59,165 nucleotides of DNA from a virus, in the IMG/VR virus record IMGVR_UViG_3300028418_000005, positions 1 through 59,165 of that record. One strand, written 5' to 3'. A program made the translations under genes and the position numbers. Shown in pieces: positions 46,601 to 52,474 of this stretch (the stretch's first letter is position 1; every line of letters starts with the position of its first letter). The notes beneath the pieces were generated by a model. The model saw only the letters and a list, made by a program, of their open reading frames with translations, had not been told where the DNA came from and did not search any database.

Positions 46601-47496
46601 AGTCTTCTGATCCTAGTAAAATATCTTCTCAACAGTCTGGTGATTTAGGTAGGATAATACTACAGTATGCTAATACACCTATGCAGTATGCTCGTATACA
46701 AAAAAGAGCTGTACAAGATATAGTGAACGGAAGAGGAGATATGAAAGCTAATGTTAGTAAAATAATATACTATGGATTTTTACAAAACTTAATATTCAAT
46801 GCTTTACAACAAGGAGCATTTGCTTTAGGATTTGGAGATGACTTTAGTGATAAAGATAAAGATGATAAGTTAGTTAATACTGTTAACGGTATGTTAGATT
46901 CTTCTCTTAGAGGTTTAGGATTAGGCGGTGTATCTCTTCAAGTTCTTAAAAATTTAGGTTTAGATGTTTATAAAAGATCAAAAAGAGATAGACCAGAATA
47001 TGTAGATTCTTACTATAAGCTGCTTGAATTTTCACCTGCTATAAAAAGTAAGCTATCAAGGTTTAAGTCTGCAGCCTACCCGTTTGATAGTAAAAAACGT
47101 AGAGCAGAAGTTTTTGATAAAGGTTTTAGCTTGGACAATCCTGCTTATGAATCGATGGCTAAGGTTGTAACAGCAGTTACTAATGTGCCTTTAGATAGAA
47201 TGTATTTGAAAATTGATAATTTGAAAAATGCTACAGCAGATGAGACTGAAACTTGGATGGGAGTTGCTAACTTTCTAGGTTGGCCAACATGGCAGCTAGA
47301 ACCTAAAGAATATAATAAAGCTAATAATGTTAGTGTTAAATCAACAGTTCCAAAAGTTAAAACAAAAAAGGAAAAAATTGATAAATTAAAATCTATGACC
47401 TATATACAGCTAAGGAATAAAGCTAAAAAAGAAGGTAAAGAGTATTCAGGTAAGAATAAAAAAGAATTGATAGATATACTAAAGAAAAATATGTAA
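37633..47496 (+). CDS. Giant multidomain ejection (polyvalent) protein, 3287 aa
   Basis: The largest gene in the window. The N-terminus has two copies of a 24-residue repeat (YLELLFSAYGNEVGDDYDAF and YSRMLFETHSEELGDDYAEF, about residues 5-56). Gly/Ala-rich hydrophobic stretches follow (about 790-990), which might cross membranes. HEIWH at 1324-1328 fits a zinc metallopeptidase site. A Lys/Glu-rich middle follows. A HAD phosphatase-like domain spans about 2411-2575, with DFDDT (Asp2415, Asp2417), Thr2493 in LTAR and acidic pair Asp2549-Asp2550 in FADD. A long conserved-looking domain has aromatic and basic blocks (about 2600-3220). The end is SAP-like (about 3250-3287, MTYIQLRNKAKKEGKEYSGK). 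Such giant proteins in phages are packaged and injected, and may protect or process DNA or host factors on entry. The domain calls are motif-based. Confidence 0.75.
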   Translation: MNEEYLELLFSAYGNEVGDDYDAFKTAMSNEDYSRMLFETHSEELGDDYAEFNKAVGINIEPYVEPEEEVSMSGEYGVKEQDVFGSSEPIKPVISKDISYDDFNMKGQNSAFDNAEEDLEDKLSALYPNLTFDTPIMNGGVSSDMLDVTNEDGEVFSWKMNTDYNAGKRDSDGEYTVVDPEDREQESRDNYINFLEFANKSKYKDGKYKNPNDIRTLGPDYMVKNDQGQDIEMQVTPGLTQKAISIMKSNPDVTSLDEAIDIAVDTEFGQMNIAWQGSVQNKKAKENFEFKNKVKSLASDNNFNPNISGSATGLEASSELNNTIEVLEELGMPKEVVASARADAENNIGFLDYLASGGSSNPMSFNAGDPTFTRPASVAARGVVNSNQEIRNNVRAWLDGSQTWGENTNGPLVLKAYNEFVDQKSKEEADNNIKQKVIEDGINQEQVIKRQEQLLNAEGNTLSKEQALVQAEKDVIALTVQDIKTKKAKEDGDRVLKAELPYYEGKSKSKIEALQSELAEINKLEEGQEKAIKYKEYLNKVRDFLDDDEVNLLKQGDKFVRKDRQEQADNLNSIVKSGVKDLLLEAPDKLDEKLLDTDTELLNLAKEIKRKGLSETLNEGSALQLVGALGQELVGAEGSAFEDFRKIEKWVETGEMPDLLTPLPVSTTDSYLTSPYGDASGSDPLVKKYNDLLQYRSTLLLAQSLNADPTSFGKTESGVGRFLEGVVEATPEAVGMNSGLTNDKQRELGFDILEDVYGIKKTDKDKANLYQVEHDLWKSSGKMIPGLMRMGAEIYLTTVATGGMGFGPAVLRSATFRTLLRGGVSRGMADKIAAYGTAVMTEYVGLQGSNAMERSLDFGPGIENPGLFALTASAIRLTGAQASSKFNDAIIDTYRTGSNAQRNALEYFYAFPTTASTEAGALKYTNSLVDRSVKSLSRTTMAAGGKITGAAGGALTISTADNVGAVLAGDKTVAQALNDVTNPDHLMELGGALLFLGMSRPDKYSKQTIERFRTEVDLIRGNNPQWNKLRRSLGMKTVSDKSEEYEQGEEAFSERVDSALELKKEEINNSNKSDAQKNQEISALEFNANRLKLKIPLDVLAKDLANPAVMGSYKELEQAAYAISTGGFNAKNLSVIEAASFTSDGTSGVKMLEFYGLDAAQAQQVVDFSYSMRDVAKRHFQGDLTNANFQKYIDESITESRLESSKEKIKKNYEAKRIDKADYESQTEEIDAQLDINLKSKKRLLEAAKVERAGKELEKIEEYKKAGFEIKEMNDAEMKKFMEDNGGNFSSTGFGYQGVVNGKSIALINTDATARENVGGTEVHEIWHHPFERRLGDEAMAKKIESLMKDENLTEEQASAKVDSEAREYLDGFQNALENRGILDLVDKEVFSRPGILKELVEIDKDGNVSLKDMSNVSIREMKEFVNEFIQLNENGAFNNLKSEGQRKAAEKQNTKDLTEKEYNDALNDPIKFVDFVLSGKYNSKNINDFLKREADALGMETETTGLQASEKIISKGSKDASEVNKKIETKIIDQGSGGVRVRDIKDSKFKKQITDELTKANNTMIEVRARRAANNPRIQALEPSKRVSEKEFQSAFNAEFVEALGQYKPVVDGKRIPFGAYMNQRLTQRFKQALDKAKQGQFEGPEVRLEQPTKEGERGFDTESKDLNPEEAMIAKESGKTETTKETKTINPLEAPNVKPKAKEIEDAIDFTEADAVGMRTGGFKGVGETYGGKAASIAFGVPEAKIMDPKKNLTYAKKIKDGIPEPSEAGNIQQAFTNKSKVETFIKNLPETNVSDMQTNIGLEKLNVSRDVYGYGTGINNRVLKTFYNKTGKRSKGLTSQPAIWELKPEFKGKISNETIAKVQKELGITEAGQLNKYDRNIGQLLKGVAKLEGYQIANTVVRKKIEGMDIKSATPTKQLLADLKAGANRFQASAKKKSIQEKSDERLDKKAPGTKSIQSQIGQKTVVQRVTKAMLGDVADAGGNFFLKQGGFMGSSVWNNSGALFEAALRKGFPFVGNYLNKIESLTKDFIVKEEMTEAKARKKAEEVMSLTKEALDLGLTLETSSLQKAMKEQIKSNPEKYNKYSDKQLKQLDKAINAQDYKKLEKNLTELSDIKAGKDLLIDMFKEIYDKDSKNLDVLSYMMYHANSNSHPMRNFATVLGKELGLKGRGHEEHTLPFGEFSQLMLDAITGKNVDLPGFKKWINENYFQEVTSKGDPNNGIFKTKEILDHPRRSTDKLGNDLESWDSANQLHPELKIQLAEALAGKRKFKDVISADIRKYNEYSSERGYVNPNKMNRLGVTDAKRYNVEVPKKLQNNSNIIEIQNHLIHQQLIGKMSAKEAREMMDLAIKDAPARLKATRADYKMLKQSPVLNLSEKMSTNDLVRKARIIDKALANARKTNKKPKKIRVFDFDDTVGVSKNKVFALREGVKKVLNAEEFAKEGLDLIDEGWEMDFSDFNKVTEGGKGPLFDLMKTMKEAKGERDMFILTARAPEAAPAIHMFLKEMGIDIPIENVVGLGKSTGEAKANWLVGKAAEGYNDFYFADDAPQNVKAVRDALEVLDIKSQVQQARMNASEKLSEDFNKILEEKTGIGAEKVFSDIKAEIRGNKARKQKFFIPPSAEDFLGLLYATLPKGKKGEAALDFYQKNLFDPYTRATDNLSRDRVNLMDDFKALKKELDVPADLRKETKSGFTNEQAVRVYMWGKEGKDVPGLSKSDFKELNDIIEGDAKLKSFADQIFEITKGDGYNTPGKDWAVGTITTDLIEVLNKTKRAKYLEPWKQNADIIFSKENLNKLEAAYGKKYREAMENTLSRMKSGSNRTSGGNRLSNQVLDYINNSTGVTMFLNTRSALLQTISAANFVNWSFNNPLMAGKAFANQPQYWKDFVKLMNSDYLKDRRNGLKLNINESEIADAAKTSKNKAKAALNYILEKGYLPTKYADSFAIASGGAMFYRNRINDLVKKGFTISEAETQAMKEFRQVSEKSQQSSDPSKISSQQSGDLGRIILQYANTPMQYARIQKRAVQDIVNGRGDMKANVSKIIYYGFLQNLIFNALQQGAFALGFGDDFSDKDKDDKLVNTVNGMLDSSLRGLGLGGVSLQVLKNLGLDVYKRSKRDRPEYVDSYYKLLEFSPAIKSKLSRFKSAAYPFDSKKRRAEVFDKGFSLDNPAYESMAKVVTAVTNVPLDRMYLKIDNLKNATADETETWMGVANFLGWPTWQLEPKEYNKANNVSVKSTVPKVKTKKEKIDKLKSMTYIQLRNKAKKEGKEYSGKNKKELIDILKKNM

Positions 47497-47547
47497 AATA
47501 AGGAACAATAAAATACTGGGCACCATACCCAAAAGTTCCTGTAACCA

Positions 47548-47580
47548 AAAAAGGGGAGGTCATTACGACTTCCCCTTTTT
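47548..47580. terminator. Bidirectional terminator between convergent blocks
   Basis: AAAAAGGGGAGGT (47548-47560) pairs with ACTTCCCCTTTTT (47568-47580) at 12 of 13 positions around CATTACG. It has A and T tracts on both sides, so it can end the rightward ejection unit and the leftward ribonucleotide reductase unit. Confidence 0.9.
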
Positions 47581-47584
47581 ATAT

Positions 47585-47626
47585 TTAACACCATGGGCAA
47601 AATCCGCCCGGACATCCGTCACACAT
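47585..47626 (-). CDS. 13-residue Cys-rich peptide, possible gene
   Basis: ATG at 47626, three bases after the stop of the 51-residue gene, opens MCDGCPGGFCPWC and stops at 47585, just before the terminator. Four of the 13 residues are Cys, in CxxC and CPWC spacing. It could be a metal-binding or redox micropeptide, or chance. CPWC resembles thioredoxin/glutaredoxin active sites, and the unit also carries ribonucleotide reductase, but that link is speculative. Confidence 0.3.
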   Translation of the reverse strand: MCDGCPGGFCPWC

Positions 47627-47629
47627 AAT

Positions 47630-47785
47630 TCATATTTTAAAAGTTATACCTATTGACACTATAAAAGCGCCACTTGCTATTGCAAGAGTGTTTGGGTTAC
47701 TGCCAAAACCTTGGCCATGCCACATCATGTTTGCACCTGACATTGTCATCATGCCAATACCGCTTATAATTGCTAGTTTTTTCAT
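47630..47785 (-). CDS. Small membrane or exported protein, 51 aa
   Basis: A 51-codon frame starting with KKLAIISGIGMMTMSGANMM (signal-like or first helix), a short polar loop (WHGQGFGSNPN), and a second hydrophobic segment (TLAIASGAFIVSIGITF). It overlaps the preceding membrane-protein gene (ATGA). The pair may form a small membrane complex. No family is recognised. Confidence 0.5.
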   Translation of the reverse strand: MKKLAIISGIGMMTMSGANMMWHGQGFGSNPNTLAIASGAFIVSIGITFKI

Positions 47786-48042
47786 TTTTTTATTTTTATT
47801 ATAAGATAAACGTTAGAGAACATTATACTTATTAAAATAATAGTTGCATATATTATAGCATCACCTAAATAAGGTTTAACTGCTAAAGTAAACGCAGATA
47901 AAGTTACCATTTTAATAAATAAACTTCCGTACATAATACCATAGCCGGCTTTTGCAAACCGACTAGTTAGTATTATTACCATAAATGTTATTACAAGAAC
48001 CAGTATTGCAGCAACAAATCCGTAAACAGCTGATGCTATCAT
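47782..48042 (-). CDS. Small membrane protein with three helices, 86 aa
   Basis: Three predicted membrane helices (about residues 5-27, 37-56 and 60-82) with a short basic loop (TSRFAKAGYG) and a basic C-terminus. It overlaps the start of the next gene (ATGA) and the stop of nrdJ at 48039. It could be an alternative holin, ion channel or exclusion protein. Being in the nucleotide-metabolism unit rather than the lysis cassette argues against a holin. Confidence 0.55.
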   Translation of the reverse strand: MIASAVYGFVAAILVLVITFMVIILTSRFAKAGYGIMYGSLFIKMVTLSAFTLAVKPYLGDAIIYATIILISIMFSNVYLIIKIKK

Positions 48043-49901
48043 TTTATTTCACATCCATCTGCACCACAAGCAATTTCTCCAGCAAGATCTGTTTCATCTT
48101 CTGTTTCTACAATTTTACTAAGATCAATGTCTTTAAGATGTTTCATTGCCATATCATACTGAACCTTGCTTATATCTTCAAATGGTGCTTGAGTATAAGT
48201 TCCGCCATCGTATGGTAATACAGATAATCCATTATAATGATCTCTGTTTTCCCACATCCATTCACCTGCTTTATCCCATTCTTTTTGTTTTAAACTAACA
48301 GTAGCAGAAACATTATGAGTATTAGATCCTTTTCTGTGTCCAGGCTTAACCCATTCAGTAGCTACCTTTTTTATACGTTCAAGTAGATCAAATGGTGATT
48401 CATGTCTTAGTATAGAATCTTCAGGTGCCTTTTGTGGTATACTAATTACAGCAGTGTCATGAGGTCTAAAAAACTCATCTTCAATTAACTCAGGATGATT
48501 AGTAGATAAATACTTATACATAGATTCGTTTTTACCAACTCTAATCCTACGTGTATAATAATCATTATGCCACGCATGAATACCAGATGAAGTTCCTAAT
48601 GCCAGAGATGTTGTCCCAGCAGGCTTCACGGTCGTGCATCTAGCTGCTGGATTAATACCAATTGCTTTAGCTGTCTTTGTATTCTCTCTTTTTACTATAT
48701 TTGCAGCGGCCTTCATATCCAACGGCAGCACAGCGGCACTCGCGATTCCTGTCATTGATACACCGATAAGGGCGTCCTTCTCTGTCGTATCTCTCCATAC
48801 ATCTCTTAAATAATGAAAGTCAGTGTAACCAGCTTGTAATGTACCTATAAAGCTTGCTTTTCTAACTCTATCGTTAAAATCTTCTTGTGATTCAATATCA
48901 CTAGCATTTACTTCACATAGGTTGCAAAACTGAAAAGGTCTTAATGCTATTTCACAACAAGGGTTTGTACCCCAGTCTTTATCATTGTTAAGGTATATAC
49001 CAGGTTCACCTGATCCTGATAGCTCTACACGTTTCCATAGATCCATAAAAAAGCCTTTAGTTACTTTATGTCTCATAAGAACAGCTGAATTATTAGCTCT
49101 ACCTCTTTGTGGGTTTGTTTCCCACCAGTTACCTGATTTACAACTAATCATTTCATTGTCTTCAGCAGAGAATAAACTAATTAAAGCAGCTCTACGAATA
49201 CCACCAGCTAAAACTGAATCAGCTATGTGACAAACAATATCATGAGCCTCAACAGTAGTTAATTTTGTACCGTCATCTTTAGCATCTAATATACCTTTAA
49301 TCTTTAGTATACACTCTTTTAATGGCTGAGGACCTGGTGCTTTACCACCTGATGTAACTAACTGTGCGCCTTTAGCTCTAATATCTGAGTAGTCAAAGTC
49401 TACAGTAGAGCTTCTTTTATCACCCATATAAGACTTCATAAGCACCTTAATTGCGTCAGCCCAACCTTCGATACTATCACCAATTAAAAACCTTCTAGTT
49501 CTTTTAGCATAAGGTTGATTAACTGGTTGCATTTTACTTACGTGATGATTTTGTACAGAATATCCAACACCGGTTCCTCCAAGTAGCAAGAACATTGTTT
49601 CGTGAAAACTATCAATGTGATCAATTGGTAAATAAGCGCAATTATACACGCGATTAGGGCTAATTTCAATCGGTTTTCCTCCGAATTGAAGTGATCGCAT
49701 AGAAGGTAGTATCTTTTTGCTATATACGCTTTTATAAGCTTCATCAATTTCATTATGTAATTTAGGGTATTTTTTAATATGCATATTTTTGTTACGAGTA
49801 ACTAACTCTTCCCAAGTTTCTCTACGATTCAACTCAGGAATAAATTTAGCATACTTCATATACACAGTTATATCACTTAGTATTTTGTTTGATAGCTCCA
49901 T
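48039..49901 (-). CDS. nrdJ: Class II (B12-dependent) ribonucleotide reductase, monomeric
   Basis: The enzyme makes deoxyribonucleotides from ribonucleotides using adenosylcobalamin, without oxygen. Visible landmarks are PSMRSLQFGG, the first redox Cys in YNCAYL, the GGTGVGYSVQ loop, SGGKAPGPQPL, the catalytic NPCCE at 313-317 followed by FQFCNLCE with the partner Cys, and KPAGTTSLALGTSSGIHAWH. The C-terminal end CGADGC is a shuttle pair for thioredoxin/glutaredoxin-type reductants. The 620 residues are short for monomeric NrdJ (about 740), as in other phages. It overlaps the membrane-protein gene downstream and the coiled-coil gene upstream. B12 must come from the host or medium. Confidence 0.93.
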   Translation of the reverse strand: MELSNKILSDITVYMKYAKFIPELNRRETWEELVTRNKNMHIKKYPKLHNEIDEAYKSVYSKKILPSMRSLQFGGKPIEISPNRVYNCAYLPIDHIDSFHETMFLLLGGTGVGYSVQNHHVSKMQPVNQPYAKRTRRFLIGDSIEGWADAIKVLMKSYMGDKRSSTVDFDYSDIRAKGAQLVTSGGKAPGPQPLKECILKIKGILDAKDDGTKLTTVEAHDIVCHIADSVLAGGIRRAALISLFSAEDNEMISCKSGNWWETNPQRGRANNSAVLMRHKVTKGFFMDLWKRVELSGSGEPGIYLNNDKDWGTNPCCEIALRPFQFCNLCEVNASDIESQEDFNDRVRKASFIGTLQAGYTDFHYLRDVWRDTTEKDALIGVSMTGIASAAVLPLDMKAAANIVKRENTKTAKAIGINPAARCTTVKPAGTTSLALGTSSGIHAWHNDYYTRRIRVGKNESMYKYLSTNHPELIEDEFFRPHDTAVISIPQKAPEDSILRHESPFDLLERIKKVATEWVKPGHRKGSNTHNVSATVSLKQKEWDKAGEWMWENRDHYNGLSVLPYDGGTYTQAPFEDISKVQYDMAMKHLKDIDLSKIVETEDETDLAGEIACGADGCEIK

Positions 49902-50094
49902 CTTCTTTTTCTTTTTTAGTTACTTCTTTTTTTAGAAACTCTATCGCTTTTTCATAACCTGGCATAAGCTTTAAAGTTTCTAATGTACCTACAGATAAAT
50001 CTCTTAGCTGTGTATTTTCATTTATTAATTGCTGTAACACGTTTGTTATAGCTTTTATTTTATTCTGCATCTCTAGCAAAGTACTTTCTTTCAT
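49873..50094 (-). CDS. Small coiled-coil protein, 73 aa
   Basis: A mostly helical 73-residue protein (MQNKIKAITNVLQQLINENT) with a Lys/Glu-rich end. Its last 29 bases overlap the start of nrdJ in another frame. It may couple translation to nrdJ. No function is recognised. Confidence 0.55.
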   Translation of the reverse strand: MKESTLLEMQNKIKAITNVLQQLINENTQLRDLSVGTLETLKLMPGYEKAIEFLKKEVTKKEKEDGAIKQNTK

Positions 50095-50233
50095 ATTTTA
50101 TAAGTTCTTTATATTTTAAATATCCTTTTTGTTCTATACTCCAATCAATAAACTTTTGTAATTGACGTTCGGCATATTTTCTTCTAGCTAAGTCTTTCTT
50201 TTCCCAAGAATTAAGCTCACGGTTTCGTCGCAT
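50060..50233 (-). CDS. Small basic helical protein, 57 aa
   Basis: ATG at 50233 opens 57 codons rich in Lys, Arg, Glu and Tyr (RRNRELNSWEKKDLARRKYA). It overlaps the nuclease gene upstream by 46 bases and the coiled-coil gene downstream by 35. It fills a gap that would otherwise be non-coding, so it is likely real. The charge suits DNA binding or binding to the neighbouring resolvase; this is unproven. Confidence 0.5.
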   Translation of the reverse strand: MRRNRELNSWEKKDLARRKYAERQLQKFIDWSIEQKGYLKYKELIKYERKYFARDAE

Positions 50234-50631
50234 TCTTTTTGATTTTGTGGTTTATATAGAGTAACGCTATTAAGTCGTTCGCTGACATACTTCTTAAATA
50301 GTTTCCAGCGTATAGGAAAAGATTCGTTTGCCCTTCCTTTACACTCAATGATAAATCCCCTTCCTGTAAAATCAGGTGTGTAAGAGATTTTAAGTATTTT
50401 TTTGCTTCCACGATCTTTGTACTCGCCTTTTCCGTTTGATTGTCTTTCATAACATTTATTTTTAAAGTCAAATGAAGGGGCAATTTCATACTTAACCCCT
50501 TCATATTCAGCCTGTATATCTGCTTCTTTCAAAGCTTTGTACATATACGCTTCTAAACCTGACTTAAATTCTATTCCATCTACAATTTTCTTTTTAGCTT
50601 GTACAGGACCTCTCTTTTTACGACGCAACAT
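50188..50631 (-). CDS. Endonuclease, T7 endonuclease I (gp3)-like resolvase, 147 aa
   Basis: It has a PD-(D/E)xK site in the T7 endonuclease I arrangement: SGLEAYMYKAL with Glu27, YTPDF with Asp87, and IIECKG with Glu96 and Lys98, in a basic, compact protein. T7 gp3 (149 residues) cuts branched DNA such as Holliday junctions during replication and packaging. The same role is likely here, next to recombination and replication genes. One Cys pair sits in the insert (residues 60-97). The alternative reading frame 50217-50504 is a shadow. Confidence 0.75.
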   Translation of the reverse strand: MLRRKKRGPVQAKKKIVDGIEFKSGLEAYMYKALKEADIQAEYEGVKYEIAPSFDFKNKCYERQSNGKGEYKDRGSKKILKISYTPDFTGRGFIIECKGRANESFPIRWKLFKKYVSERLNSVTLYKPQNQKECDETVSLILGKRKT

Positions 50632-50959
50632 CTGTTACGTAATAAGGTATACCTTTAGCGTCACTAGGATGTGGTGGTCTAAAAGAATCAGATAAAGGTT
50701 TGTTAACACCTAATATATTTTCTTTATCATCTTCTGCTAACTCTTCTTTAGCCGCTTGAATATAAAGAATAGCATCCATAAGCTCTTCTTGCACATCATT
50801 AAGATAACCAGCTAAATCTTTATGTTTACCAGTTCTTTCATCGTGTAATGTTCTACCATATTTAGCATAGCCAACATCTGATCTTGTAACGAACTTGTCG
50901 CAGACTCTTTCTACAACAGGATCTCTGAATAATATAGTCTTACTTTTCATCTTTAACAA
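50618..50959 (-). CDS. MazG-like helical protein, 113 aa
   Basis: The helical core KHKDLAGYLNDVQEELMDAI followed by LYIQAAKEEL has the acidic E-x-x-x-D pattern of all-alpha nucleotide pyrophosphatases (MazG/dUTPase superfamily), which hydrolyse NTPs or dNTPs to monophosphates. An upstream part with YGRTLHDERTGK and a C-terminal Pro-rich tail complete it. Only one clear metal-binding helix is visible, so activity is uncertain. It overlaps genes on both sides. The true start may be the Met at residue 4. Confidence 0.5.
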   Translation of the reverse strand: MLKMKSKTILFRDPVVERVCDKFVTRSDVGYAKYGRTLHDERTGKHKDLAGYLNDVQEELMDAILYIQAAKEELAEDDKENILGVNKPLSDSFRPPHPSDAKGIPYYVTDVAS

Positions 50960-51788
50960 ATGTTCCGTTAACCATTTTACCAGTACGTTTAGATATTACT
51001 TTGTATGCCGCGTCGATACAGTCCTCAATAGTTGTACCACCGAGATGTGCCATATTAGTTAATACTACAACCATATCGCCTATGGCATCTACAAATTCAG
51101 GTTGATCGTCTTTAAGTACAGCGCGACCTAGTTCACCAGCTTCTTCCATTAGCTTACAGAACTGAGTCTTCTTATCGCCTTTAGTATATAAACCTCTTTC
51201 ACCAGCCCAGTCTCTTATTAATTGAAACCTATTATCTGTTTTCATGTATTCTATTGAACCGTTCAGCTTAGCTCTTTTACCTAAAGTATCATAGTAAGCT
51301 TGATATACGTTATTTTTATTAGAATCTGTAAATTTAGCTAAAGCTTTATTGTATACATAAGATCTTTCTGTAGTATACATAGAAGTTTTAACGTTATCCA
51401 TTATCCATTTAATAGTATCAAGATTTATTTCAAACTCTCCGTGAGATGTTATCCATTTTTTACCTAGTTGATCCATTAGTCTTCCCTTTAATTTAGATAC
51501 CGGCACTGGAAATGTGCTAGTCTGCTCTGTCGCGTTTATGTGCATTGTATTTGATTTAATTTTATTAATATATAGATCTTTATATTTTTGTCTGTCAACT
51601 CTATAGCCATGAGACAATTGAAGTTCTAACTCGCGGTCAGATATATAATCAATATCTGTACTTTGTTCTAGAACTTCTACTTCGTCTAAGCTGTAACCTT
51701 GTTGGTCTACGACTCTAGATATAAGATCACGTGTAACACCTATTTTTTTACCCGGTATATGGTATAAATAATAATTAATTTTATCCAT
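50940..51788 (-). CDS. GIY-YIG-like/MazG fusion protein, 282 aa
   Basis: Residues 1-75 look like a GIY-YIG-type domain of the T5orf172 kind: YYLYHIPGKKIGVTRDLISR with the KIGVT..R motif, then an acidic helix SDRELELQLSHGYRVD with a candidate catalytic Glu. The middle (about 95-185) is helical and unassigned. Residues 195-270 form a MazG domain, with EEAGE (Glu215, Glu216, Glu219) and EFVDAIGD (Glu231, Asp234, Asp238) metal ligands. MazG hydrolyses dNTPs or alarmone-linked nucleotides in phages. The fusion of a nuclease-type and a nucleotide-hydrolase domain is unusual. The first-domain call is the weaker one. Confidence 0.6.
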   Translation of the reverse strand: MDKINYYLYHIPGKKIGVTRDLISRVVDQQGYSLDEVEVLEQSTDIDYISDRELELQLSHGYRVDRQKYKDLYINKIKSNTMHINATEQTSTFPVPVSKLKGRLMDQLGKKWITSHGEFEINLDTIKWIMDNVKTSMYTTERSYVYNKALAKFTDSNKNNVYQAYYDTLGKRAKLNGSIEYMKTDNRFQLIRDWAGERGLYTKGDKKTQFCKLMEEAGELGRAVLKDDQPEFVDAIGDMVVVLTNMAHLGGTTIEDCIDAAYKVISKRTGKMVNGTFVKDEK

Positions 51789-52467
51789 ATTGTCTAGCTC
51801 TTGATGTTAATGTGTTTCTCTCTGGTATTTGATCATCGTATAAATGTAAGTTGTGTGCAAAATGGTAGTATGTACCTATCTCATATCCTGTTCTCTCTGA
51901 TACTAGTTCTTGTAGTTTACTGAAACAATATTGATCAATACAGAAACCAAACCATAGATCATTAGATCGCATCGTAACGCACATATTTAATTTGTTATTA
52001 ACAACTGTAAACTGTATTGCGTATGTACAAGGCGTATCATATTTATAATTAGATATTTCTTTACCATCATAAATAGATATTGCAGCTTGTCTAGTGTTAG
52101 GATTATTTTTTAACATAGCTACAACCTTATCTAGTTGCCAACCTCGCTCCCATTGAGCACCGTAATTAGAATTAACCTTACCATTTTCATCAGCCATCTT
52201 TTGCCATATCTTAGGTATCTTACCATATATACTACCAAGAGTATCTATTGTAGGTTCACCAGATAAATACCATTGCCATTCAGCTTCAGCATATTTTAAA
52301 TTAAACTCTCTAGTTTCGTTTGTTATAACGCGGTCTGTAGGGTTTAATATAGTAAAGCCTTGGTTAAACATAGCTATTGTGTTGTCAAACTTTTGACCGT
52401 CATATGGTATTGTACCATAATAAAAGCTAAAAGCTTCGTCTGCATTTTTAAATTTATAATCTATCAT
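51781..52467 (-). CDS. Thymidylate-synthase-fold enzyme, dCMP hydroxymethylase-like, 228 aa
   Basis: The TS family layout is clear: nucleophile TPC (Cys147), MRSNDLWFGF (Arg167, Ser168, Asn169, Asp170), and a C-terminal HFAHNLHLYDDQI element matching the TS DLHLY..H..Q region. TS selects uracil through Asn177 (E. coli numbering), 31 residues after catalytic Cys146. Here residue 178, also 31 after Cys147, is Asp (FCIDQY). T4 dCMP hydroxymethylase has the same Cys148/Asp179 pair. This predicts 5-hydroxymethyl-dCMP (or other dCMP C5) chemistry rather than dTMP. No dCMP kinase or glucosyltransferase is in the window. It overlaps the MazG gene by eight bases. Confidence 0.75.
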   Translation of the reverse strand: MIDYKFKNADEAFSFYYGTIPYDGQKFDNTIAMFNQGFTILNPTDRVITNETREFNLKYAEAEWQWYLSGEPTIDTLGSIYGKIPKIWQKMADENGKVNSNYGAQWERGWQLDKVVAMLKNNPNTRQAAISIYDGKEISNYKYDTPCTYAIQFTVVNNKLNMCVTMRSNDLWFGFCIDQYCFSKLQELVSERTGYEIGTYYHFAHNLHLYDDQIPERNTLTSRARQYG

Positions 52468-52474
52468 ATGTTTA

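Noticed and set aside
49538-49753. 71-codon minus-strand frame with a hydrophobic segment inside nrdJ
   Set aside because: It lies wholly within nrdJ in another frame on the same strand, and nrdJ is unbroken with all its motifs.
50217-50504. 95-codon frame overlapping the resolvase
   Set aside because: It is a shadow frame. The resolvase frame has the full PD-(D/E)xK set.
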